Shown here one piece after another: positions 1-9,159 of a DNA stretch of 64,000 nt; position 1 is the first letter of the stretch; each line of letters begins with the position of its first letter. The stretch is from Pisolithus tinctorius (taxonomy: Eukaryota; Basidiomycota; Agaricomycetes; Boletales; Pisolithaceae), in assembly GCA_024663395.1 (NCBI GenBank), contig JANFAH010000035.1:62001-126000 (forward strand), read 5' to 3'. Both the position numbers and the translations under genes were made by a program. The notes beneath the pieces were generated by a model. That model ran no database searches, was not told the DNA's origin, and saw only the letters and a list, made by a program, of their open reading frames with translations.

Positions 1-577
1 CAGAATTTGATGACGGCCTCCTTCAGAAAGCTTCCCCTGCCTACGTATGCATCGTCCCCAAACAGTTTCTGGGCAAGTGGGGTCACGCAGTCGTAGATCT
101 GCGCAGGCTCGGCATGAGGCAACTGGATCAGTGTGATATTACACTGATTAAGGTGGTGATGGTTATACTTACGCTCTTTGTGCCCAAATCGCGCAGCATT
201 TGATTGGGAGCTCTGCCGGCAGTCTCAAGGACCTCATCGATAATCTTGTTGATGCCCCATTGAGAGGACCTCTTGCTGACGAAGGTAGCCCATGCGGTGC
301 GCGCTGCTGAATCTTTGTCTAGCACACGCTTGGCCATGTAGTGGTCCTGGGCCCCGACAGGCATGCCCAACACCGTAGTGACGTATGCATTGACCTGTGC
401 GGCGACTCGGTTCGTCCACTCGGGCACATAGAGTGAGGGGGAATCTTCAGGAGCATTGTCGACTGTTGACCATGGCTCCCCAGGAATCCGAGTGATTGCC
501 TGCCAAGATGGCACACCCCAAGGCAGTCCTGCCGATGAGAGAGCGAGCAAAGCGGCCGTGAACGACTGAGAAGGCAT
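1..577 (-). CDS. Unknown protein, N-terminal part, runs off the left edge
   Basis: Two exons are visible: 577-173 and 122-1, with a 50-bp intron (donor GTAAGT at 172, acceptor CAG at 123) that joins in phase 0. The first 135 residues and 40 more after the intron are open to the window edge. The start is the first ATG of a long open frame. No signal peptide, membrane segment or known motif is evident, and I do not recognise the family. The middle of exon 1 is rich in Trp, Asn and Val (YVPEWTNRVAAQVNAYVTTV), and the downstream part looks helical and compact. The gene lies on the same strand as the zinc-finger/helicase gene, about 0.8 kb beyond its 3' end, with a palindromic repeat array between them. 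It may belong to the same accessory block. Frame and splicing are well supported; function is unknown. Confidence 0.6.
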
Positions 578-885
578 TGCAATCGAAGTATATCTAGAAC
601 AGAAGTACTGATCAGTGGAAGTGGAGATGGTGAGTGGGAGAAGAGAAGAGAAGGCAGGAAGAATTGATGTGAAGTGCGTTCTTATAGTCCAAGCCTTGTG
701 TACGTTACATGATCATGCCAGCATCAACATGTTGATCCGATGTATAGTCGCGGAGTTTCCAATCAGATCGATAATCGATTGATTGCATTTAGTCAAATCC
801 TAAAAAATCAGGTTGCATATCGGATACGATCATGAATAGCATTGCCGGAGCTGCTGAGATTGAACGATGCATCGCAGAGGGTGCA
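578..885. other. Upstream region of the partial gene, no gene seen
   Basis: This 308-bp stretch separates the ATG at 577 from the first unit of the palindromic array. It is AT-richer than its surroundings and contains no reading frame that I would call. It should hold the promoter of the truncated gene. No clear TATA box or conserved motif stands out. Confidence 0.4.
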
Positions 886-1376
886 TGGCCGTCTTGGACG
901 GCCACCGCCATGCGGGTCTCAGTGTCGATGTGACAGCACGTTAACGATGGCATTGACCGTCCCAGACGGCCAACTGGCAATTGACCCTATGGACAGCTCG
1001 GACTAGATTACTGACAGTGATAATGAGCAATATATATTGTACACTGGTACGGGTCAATACTCTTTGGCCGTCTTGGACGGCCACCTGCAATGGAGGGTGT
1101 AAATCATGTGATCGACTAGTGGAGGTCCACCTCTGGCCGTCTTGGACGGCCATCCACATATGGGCATGTCAGTCACATGACCGATGTGCCCATGGTGAGG
1201 GATGGCCGTCTTGGACGGCCAACCGGTGTGAGCGCACTTCGGTCATGTGACTTGCCTACTGCAGTGCAGGATGGCCGTCCAAGACGGCCACGCTGCATGA
1301 TGGAGGATGCAGTCACGTGATCATGAGCCCGTCGGGCTGGTGGCCGTCCTGGACGACCAAAGCTGCCATCACATGA
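886..1376. repeat. 69-bp-period array of two alternating palindromes
   Basis: Seven copies of an inverted repeat of the form TGGCCGTC-NNN-GACGGCCA occur at 886-904, 954-972, 1065-1083, 1134-1152, 1203-1221, 1272-1290 and 1341-1359. Start-to-start distances are 68, 111, 69, 69, 69 and 69 bp. The arms are nearly invariant, while the 3-bp centre varies (TTG, CCA, CAA, CTG). Between them sits a second palindrome TCA(C/T)(A/G)TGA at 1104, 1173, 1243, 1313 and 1369, also about 70 bp apart. The remaining spacer sequence is poorly conserved, so the two palindromes are what is being kept. The array lies between the stop of the helicase gene (1381) and the upstream gene region at 577. Confidence 0.9.
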
Positions 1377-1380
1377 TCGC

Positions 1381-4300
1381 TCACCCTTCCTCATGATGCA
1401 ATAGGGGCTCTGTTACCATATATGGAACCCCAGTGCCCAAATAGGAAGTCCATGGGGTTAGGTGTAGGGTCAGCACAGCCCCAGGGTTGGCCGAAAAGTC
1501 CACCCTACGGGGGCCCATAACCATGTAGCAGATCTTTCGGTGGTGCCGCATGTCATACTGCAGCCCCCTTCTCCACTCCACATATTCCCTCCATCCATCC
1601 CCATCCAGATGTGGGCATTCTCTGATCCCATGTCGCTCCATCCCACCTTCCCTCGACACTCTGCACAGACTGCAGCACCCCTCAAAACTTTCCAATGCTG
1701 CCAGTATTCTGTCCCCCTCTTCTAATCGTTTCATCTCTTCCTTCCCTTGTCGCTGTCTTGCCTGTACCACTGCACTGTCAAAGCTAGTCTTCAGAGTGCC
1801 TGGTCTTTCCATCAATCGACCCTCCATCGATTTCATAGCCTGTTGTTTCAGTCTTGCTGTCCCAGCAACCTGTATGTCCAGAGGGTCGTGTCCTGGTTCC
1901 TCTAGGCAGACAGTGCATTTCTCCTTTCCATCCTCCATCCAACAACCTACCCCTTTGCTGTCATTGAACAGTGTCATCCCAAACCTCAGGCATCTCCTTG
2001 GCCCATAGCAATACAGTAGTTCATAGATCGCCCATCTGGCCTCCCCTTCCAGCCCCATGGTCTGTATGTTGGGTAGTGTCGATGTCGGTGGAATGATCGT
2101 ATAGCAGTTGGCTGCCTGCCCATCTCGACCTGCTCTGCCCTGTCCTTGGATGTAGTCCACCATGTCAAATGGTCGGTCCATGTGTATGACTGTCCGCACG
2201 TGAGGGTAGTTGTTCCCAGCGCTGAAGGCAGTGGTCGCAATTAGAACCTTGGAGAATCCCTTGATCCACTGTTGGTACATCCATCGTCGGTCCTCGTCAG
2301 AAGTCCCCTTGTCTCCATTGTAGAATGGATATGCTGTCATGTGCGATAGATGCTGACCAGCTGCTATGGATGTCACAAACACCAAGGCTCTGTCCCTTTC
2401 TTCCCAGAGTGAGCCTTCCTCCTCCAACACTTCTGCCACTCGTCGGGCCATGGAGTGGACTGCCACCCTTTCCAAGTGATACCCCAGTTCTGGTCGGTCT
2501 GTACTTTGTCGGATGACCTCGGTTTGCTGCACCAGCTGGAATGTGGTCTTCACCTCCTCCATGCTCCAACTTGGAAGGGTGGCGCTCAACAGCACTAGCT
2601 GCATCGGGATGCTTCGTAGTTGGTGGATGCTTTGGAATGCCATGCGATAGTCTTTGGACATCAGTGGAATGTGGGCCTCGTCAAATATCAGCCTGGCCAC
2701 CTTCTTGCTTTGGTTCAGCATCGCCAGGGCAGACCTCCACTGTGGTGTCAATGCCCTGTCTGCTGTGACTAGAATCAAATTGGTGGATGAGCTCAAGGGT
2801 TTGTCTGCTCCATAGACTTGGTATGGCACTCTGAACTCCTCCAGTCGTCGTTGGTAGTCCAGCATCAGAGAATTTAGAGGCAAGACCAGCACTGTGGCTT
2901 CCTTTGGTTGCACCATGCTTGGAATGATCGCCAGCATGGACTTGCCAGCTCCAGTACCCAGCACTGCTACCAGGTCTGTTTCACCTTTGAGTACTGTTGC
3001 CATGCAGACATGCTGTTCCTCTGATTTCCAACTTGCTGATGGGTTCTTCAGTAGGCCCTGCATCTTTTGCAGTGCTTGATCCAAGGTAGCTGACTGGCCA
3101 CTTGTCCTGGGTTCTGCAGACTGGACTGTGAAAGGCCATGTTAGGGACTCATCTACTGGCAAATGTTTTGTCTGGTCTTACCATGTATGTCTGTCTGCTC
3201 AAGTTCAATGTCGCTGTGGTCCCAGATAGGCGACCGGTCGCTTATTCCAGACTGGGCCTTGGCTAGAATGGATTTAATTTCTGACAATCATCTGACATGG
3301 GTGTTACCAACCATGACTGGTACTCTGCCCTTGCTCTTCCTCCCTCTCCCTCTCCTTCCCTTTCCCTTTGTCTGTCCTCTCTGATGGACCTCCTGTGGTG
3401 GATTGAAACACCTCCTGCAACATTCCCTTCAGTGCAGGCATCAGCTTGTCCATCACCTTGGTCGCAATCTCATCTGTGGATGGCAGTTTGGCCACCACTG
3501 CATCTACCATGGCCTTTTGGACTGCCTCGGTTGGCATGGAATAAGCGACCGGTCGCTTGTTTTCCCTGGGCTCAGGTGCTGGTGGAGCAGCTGGGGATGG
3601 GGGTGGTGATGGGGGGTGTGCCTGTGCAGTCTTGTATGATGTTGACTGGCCACTGACTGGCACCTGGCAGTGCCTTTGCCATTCCATGCTGGCATTGAGG
3701 TATGCAGGTAGCACATCCTCTGCAGCTCCAGCCAGAGCTTCCACACTGATCCCATACACTCGGTTTTCTGTAGACCGACTATGGCCTGCCTGCAGGGCTT
3801 CCACATTGTCTTCCCTGTCCATCTCTATCACATCCTCCACTGCACAGCCAAGTTTTCGTTTCCATGCTGTTTGGATGTGTCGCCATGAGTTGATTGTCAG
3901 CCCAAAGTGCATGATGGGAAGGCTGTGCCTGCTCATGATCAATGACAGGTCCTTGGAGTCAAAGAGGCGATCATAGTTGACAAAGACATGGTTTCGATAC
4001 AGGTCCACCACCTCTGGCCTGTCTGGGAAGCATGCCTTGGCTGCAATCTCTGCAAAGGGTCGTGCCAAGGCCAAGTCCTGTACCAAGATGTCGCTGGTGA
4101 TGGCATCCAAGGCATGAGGGATCAGCTTGTCCTTCCCTGTCAATGCCGTGGTCTTGAGGTATTGGCAAAGCAGTGACACGTGTTTGCCCAGGACTACCAG
4201 GTTTCGTGTCGGCCGGGTTTGAGTGTTGCGATAGGTCATCGCAGTGAGCTCTGTGCCACGACTTGGTGCACCACTGAGCATCTGTGCCCTCAATAGGAGC

Positions 4301-7108
4301 AGGCTTTGCAGCTCTGCATACTTCTTCAACCAAGCTTGGAGGGCACCCACATTCCATACAATACCTCCCTGCCGTACCATGGCAAAGTGGGCAAAAGTTT
4401 CCTCATCTTCAAGGAAGTGCCTGACCAGTCGGCCTCAACTGCCAAGCTCTGGATTTCTGACATCTGACAGGAAGGAGTAGCCGACATCCTTGTTGATGAG
4501 GTCCTCTGCAATCTTGTCATAGTCCACTCGGATATCCTCACCCATCAGCACCCCCTGCTCCCAAGCCTCTACCAGCTTTGCCTCTGTCTCTTCAAAGACC
4601 TTGCAGAGATCTGCAAAGTCCACCTGCTCCCCTCGGTAGAGCATCGTCTTCCAGGTCTTGGTGTCTGTCCACCACACCTGAGGAAGGCTCATGGTATCGT
4701 ATGACAGGGAACTTGCCCTGTGTTGAAGAGAACGTAGACGAGAGAAGGTATACTGGGTGTTTTCCACAAAGAAGCTTCCCAGATCCAGGCAGTGGTCCAG
4801 GTCCTCGCTCTGGGGGTCTGACTGTGTGCGGTGGTGAATCTCTTGGAGGAATGTGAGTCGCATGCAATACTCCAACTTGGCTATGATCCCAGTGACTAGG
4901 TGTGGCTCCTTGAATCCACCATCTTCCCCAAGAGTCAGAAGGGCCAGACACCTTTCTGTGGGGTCCACAATTTCCCTCTCCCCTTGAGGCTTCCATGCTG
5001 TGCTCCAAACCTCAAAGAGCAGCTGGTGGATGATCTGTAAAGCCTCTGGTCCTTCCTCATCCCCCATGCAGAGCACTGCAAGCAGCTCCATGATATTGGG
5101 GTTTGACCCAGAGAATGATCCTCCAGCATGTTGTTGTCTGATCAACATCGCCAGCAGAGCAACCACTGGGATGATGTATTGTTTCATGGTGGCCTCATGG
5201 AGGTGCTTGTGGAAGGGTGTGTTGGAAATGCCACTGGTGGATGGGAAGAATAAGCGACCGGTCGCCTATTTATGAGCTGGCATGGCTGCTTACTTTTTGG
5301 TGGGGTCAGGTGAATGCAATCTCTTCAGGACCAGTTCATGTGTATGGTCTAGCAGGGAGAGGGCCTTCCTATAGTATGCTTGCACTGCAAGCTTCAGTCC
5401 AGGGACATCCCCATCATTGTCCTTGGGTAGGGAAACCCAGCTCCGTAGCAGTTTGACATTCTTGCCAGCAATGTTCTCATGCCATTGTGTTGTCAGTAAC
5501 CAGGGGCTCACCATGCGACCATCCAGGGGTGTTTGGACCACCTCCAGTGTGGGCTCCAGTTCTTTGAGCAAAGAGTCCACCAGAGCCTGTTGGCCTGATG
5601 GCTGACTTGGCCTTTCTGCATGATCCTCGACCTCCCAGAGTGCCTGCAGGTCCCCTGTGCCTTGCTTCAGCTGTTGGACTTTGCAAGCCCTCCAATTTCT
5701 TGGTCGTGGTTCCATTGAGTGATCTTTGGAATGATGTTTCCTTAGATAATCTGTTGACCTGGACAGAAAAGAACAGTGACTGCAAGCCATGGCATCATGG
5801 ACTTTCAAACCATGGACCATTGTTCTAGGGCCTCTGATGCCAGTGGGCAACTTTTCAGCCACCTCCAATGAGATCAACATCAGCTTCAGGGTCATGTCAC
5901 TGTAGGTTGACCGTCTCCCATGAATCTTTGCTAGATGACTCTTGACATCCCCCACCCCCAATGCCATCTGACAGACTTGGCAGACCAGGAAGTGGAACTC
6001 TGCATTCACTGCAAGATCCAGTGAACTCAAAAACTCATTGGTGATGAGTCCTGGAGTCTTGGTCAATGACACCAAAGATGGTGCAACGTCACCAGTGTTT
6101 TGTTTGTGGGCTTGAATTGCAGACTGAAGGAACTTGAGTCTAGTTGCAGCAAGTTGACTCTGATAGACTCACTATGAGAGATGGTAATGGTGATGCTGGT
6201 GCTTGTGGGGATTTGGGGGGAGGGGCTGACTTGTTGGCTGTAGGTGACACCATCCTTACATCACCCTGGAATGGTTTCCCAGTCCATGGATAAGCGACCG
6301 GTTGCTTATTTGTGGGGAAGCAATGACACTCACTGCTGGTGGTGGGGGTGAATGCATGATTTCATCTTGTGGGATCAACCGCTGAGGAGATGGGATCTTC
6401 CCAAAATCCTCTGCTATCTGTTTCCCTGTTTAGCACTGTGGGGTATGGATAGACAGATGCAACACATCTACTCACTGGGGATCCAATGGACCTGTGATGG
6501 AACTGGTGTGCCATGACCATCCATCATCCCATTGTCACCAATGGCCATAAGCTTGGTACTCACATCTCCACTGTCACTCTCACTGATATCTTCATGCTAT
6601 AATGACATTGGGCAGAATAAGCAACCGGTCGCTTATTCTGGCTTGGGCCAGCCACTTACCAAGTCCTTGCTAGGTCCAGCTCCAATCCCTTGTCCATGGG
6701 TCTGTGAAGGGCAGATAAGCGACCGGTCGCTTATTTTTTTGGTGGATGAAGCCACTTACCAAGTCAAATTTGCCCATGGGTAGATTACCCTGTTAACATG
6801 TTCAGAGTTGTTTCCAAATAAGGAAACTATTTCCCACCACTGCTCACCTGTATCTCTGGCCCCTTCCATGTACTACCAGCCTTCTTGATATGAGACTTGA
6901 GGTTGCTGGCATACTTGAAGGGCTTGGGACAGCCAAGGGCAGAACAGTTACAAATGAAATCACCCATGTCATTCCTTTGCAACTCAATGGTCTGGTTGGT
7001 GTGGGGCAGGTGGATGGTGGCCTTGGAAGAGCACTTCTTGCTGTGAGCTATGTAGGTACTCTTGGTGGAGAAGGTGTCTTCACAGGTGGCACAGACATAG
7101 TTGGGCAT
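1381..7108 (-). CDS. C2H2 / OrsD-type zinc-finger and RecQ-like helicase fusion, with one in-frame TGA
   Basis: Eleven exons: 7108-6848, 6789-6760, 6701-6660, 6596-6564, 6491-6476, 6425-6334, 6265-6173, 6123-5294, 5233-3308, 3213-3182, 3125-1381. They sum to exactly 1,700 codons. Exon 1 has two C2H2-like fingers (YVCATC...H, CNCSALGC...H). Exon 8 has the OrsD/DUF3505-like signature FLVCQVC...HLAKIH, then another finger (CSHC...HHSKDH). The large exon 9 is of unknown fold. Exon 11 carries a RecQ-type helicase core: Walker A GTGAGKS, DEAH (IFDEAH), SAT (LLSATLPS) and motif VI QGQGRAGRDG, then a Cys-rich tail. Codon 732 (4437-4435) is TGA, with open frame on both sides in the same phase. Either the allele is broken, or a 48-bp intron (4468-4421) removes the stop. 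Such RecQ genes are known to be linked to telomeres in fungi; I infer a similar accessory role here. Confidence 0.85.
3226..6734. repeat. Palindrome ATAAGCGACCGGTCGCTTAT in five introns of the fusion gene
   Basis: Near-perfect palindromes of 20-26 bp lie at 3226-3245, 5249-5270, 6290-6309, 6614-6639 and 6715-6734. The 6715-6734 copy is perfect over 20 bp; the others have one mismatch. Each lies inside a different intron of the fusion gene (3307-3214, 5293-5234, 6333-6266, 6659-6597, 6759-6702), one copy per intron. The other five introns (6847-6790, 6563-6492, 6475-6426, 6172-6124, 3181-3126) have none. The palindrome is central to the intron, clear of both splice sites. Confidence 0.95.
3541..3560. 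repeat. Exonic copy of the ATAAGCGACCGGTCGCTTAT palindrome
   Basis: This is the only copy inside coding sequence. It lies in exon 9 of the fusion gene, in a Pro-rich low-complexity linker, and is translated as NKRPVAYS. One pair of the 20 bp is mismatched. Its frame is open, so the insertion is tolerated by the protein. Confidence 0.9.
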
Positions 7109-7293
7109 GGTGGGGTAGATGGTGGTGGTAAGAAGCAGAGATGTAAAGGGGAAAATTTCCCACAGTCAGCTTTATTTATTTGGCTCTACCCACCCTAAAC
7201 TACCCAATTGGTGTGTCATCCCCATTTGGATGTCCAAATTAGGCAACTACCTTCAGCCTGGTCAGTGGTTTTCTTACTTTCTGCCACAAGTCA

Positions 7294-7592
7294 AATAAGC
7301 AACTGGTCACCTATTTTGCAGGCAGTCACAATGAGTGGCTGTGTTAGTTGTGTTCAGTACTAGTGTCTGACTTGTCTGGATAATCAGCTTGTTCTTCCCA
7401 GCTGTCACTAGGCACTCAGTAGTCAACTGCCTTCTTGCTACTTCACTTCCCTTGCATCCAGATAAGCGACCGGTCACCTATTTTTCAGGCAGTTGCAATG
7501 AGTAGCTGTGTCTACTACATCTTTTGGCAATCTGCTTTTTTGCTAATCAACTGCCTATCATCTTCAATCCAGATAAGCAACCGGTCGCTTAT
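7294..7592. repeat. Three upstream copies of the palindrome
   Basis: Copies lie at 7294-7315 (degenerate, several mismatches), 7462-7481 and 7573-7592, upstream of the fusion-gene ATG at 7108. The first two share flanking sequence (CCTATTTT(T/G)CAGGCAGT then CAATGAGT(A/G)GCTGTG), so they arose by duplication of a longer unit. They could sit in 5' UTR introns or in the promoter. Confidence 0.85.
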
Positions 7593-7640
7593 TTTCTCTG
7601 CTCTCTGTGGCTGTGCATTTCCTTATATGGAGGTTGCATT

Positions 7641-7800
7641 CAGTGGCTGTGTTGGTTGCATTCACTCACTGAGGTTTCATGCAGTGGCTGTGAGGTTTCA
7701 TTCAGTGGCTGTGAGGTTTCATGCAGTGGCTGTGCAGGTTTCATGCAGTGGCTGTGCAGGTTTCATGCAGTGGCTGTGCAGGTTTCATGCATGAAACCTT
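7641..7800. repeat. 21-22 bp tandem repeat ending in a perfect palindrome
   Basis: About six units of the type GTTTCATGCAGTGGCTGTG(C)AG run in tandem. The tract ends in GGTTTCATGCATGAAACC (7781-7798), an 18-bp perfect palindrome formed where the unit meets its own inverse. Open frames on the plus strand here are by-products of the repeat. Confidence 0.85.
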
Positions 7801-7854
7801 CCATATAAGGCAGGTTTCATTCGGAGGCGAGGGTGGAGTCCGGAAAGTAGATTA

Positions 7855-8585
7855 TTAGGGTTGCACTCTCCCCATTTGGTGGTTGTGCTCACTGACTAAA
7901 GGTTGCGCTCTCCCCATGTGGTAGTTGCACTTGCTGACTAAAGGTTGCACTCTCCCCATTTGGTAGTTGTGCTCTCTCCTGTAGCACAAGATACATGTAT
8001 CTTATGAGCAATGGAGGTTGCGCCCTCTCCATTTGGTAGTTGCGCTCGCTGACTAAAGGTTGCGCCCTCCCCATTTGGTAGTTGTGCTCGCTGACTAAAG
8101 GTTGCGCCCTCCCCATTTGGTAGTTGCGCTCGCTGACTAAAGGTTGTGCCCTCCCCATTTGGTAGTTGCGCTCGCTGACTAAAGGTTGCGCCCTCCCCAT
8201 TTGGTGGTTGCGCTCGCTGACTAAAGGTTGTGCCCTCCCCATTTGGTGGTTGCGCTCTCTCCTGTAGTGCATGATACATGTATCTTAAGAGCAATGGAGG
8301 TTGCACTCGCTGACTAAGGGTTGCACTCTCCCCATTTGGTGGTTGCGCTCGCTGACTAAAGGTTGTGCTCTCCCCATTTGGTGGTTGCGCTCGCTGACTA
8401 AAGGTTGCGCTCTCTCCTGTAGTGCATGATACATGTATCTTAAGAGCAATGGAGGTTGTGCTCGCTGACTAAGGGTTGCGCTCTCCCCATTTGGTGGTTG
8501 TGCTCGCTGACTAAAGGTTGCGCCCTCCCCATTTGGTAGTTGTGCTCGCTGACTAAAGGTTGCGCTCACCGACTAAGGGTTGCGC
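7855..8585. repeat. 42-bp minisatellite with three interspersed spacers
   Basis: Roughly fifteen copies of a 42-bp unit are present. It combines GGTTGCGCYCTCCCCATTTG and a second half ending CGCTCGCTGACTAAA, with a few substitutions per copy. Three times (about 7972-8018, 8244-8298, 8408-8458) the run is broken by a related spacer containing AGATACATGTATCT or GATACATGTATC, itself palindromic. Because 42 is a multiple of three, long minus-strand frames with a 14-residue period appear; these are not genes. Confidence 0.9.
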
Positions 8586-9159
8586 TCCAGGTAGGGTGGG
8601 GCATCCTTCTTGGATCAGGTGGATAGGAAGTAGATTATTAAGAATTCCCCACTCCCTTCTAGCTTTATTCTCAGCTTCTCCTTCCACACAGCATCCCTTG
8701 GGACAATCCTAGGGAATTCTCCCTTCAGCCTTCCCCTAGTCACATGCTTCCCTGAAGTCATGTCCCACAACAGTTTAGATTATTAGGCTCCATAGCAGAC
8801 AAGGTTGAACATTCACATACCTTTAGTCTGGAACATGAAACAACTACCTTGTCATATTCATTTCAGAGCTGTTGTCAACATCGAAGTCAATGTAATTCAT
8901 TACCAGGGTACATTTCCCAGGACGTCAGATGATGATGGTTAACAGGCTCAAAGAACTCGTAGTAAAAGATACACCAGACACCATATACATGGCGGGTACA
9001 CCGAGTATCAGTTGCTGAATCCGAACAGGACTACCCCTGTCGCGGTAAACCCGTACGGTTGTGTTCAAAACAGAACATACAAGCGTGGTTACCACGCATA
9101 GCCGCAGATAAGGACATAAGCGTAGACGACAAACAATAAATACCAGTAGAACAGACATA
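8586..9159. other. Spacer between the repeat block and CDC73, no gene seen
   Basis: The stretch contains two further TAGATTATTA motifs (8630, 8775) like the one at 7850, which mark the edge of the repeat block. It then passes into the 3' flank of CDC73. No convincing reading frame is present. Confidence 0.4.

Noticed and set aside
886..1376. CRISPR-like look of the regular repeat array
   Set aside because: The host is clearly eukaryotic, the repeats are 19 bp with poorly conserved 50-bp spacers, and no cas genes are present.
7889..8569. Long minus-strand frames with a 14-residue repeat
   Set aside because: They follow from a 42-bp minisatellite whose unit is a multiple of three; no start context, splice pattern or non-repeat sequence supports a protein.
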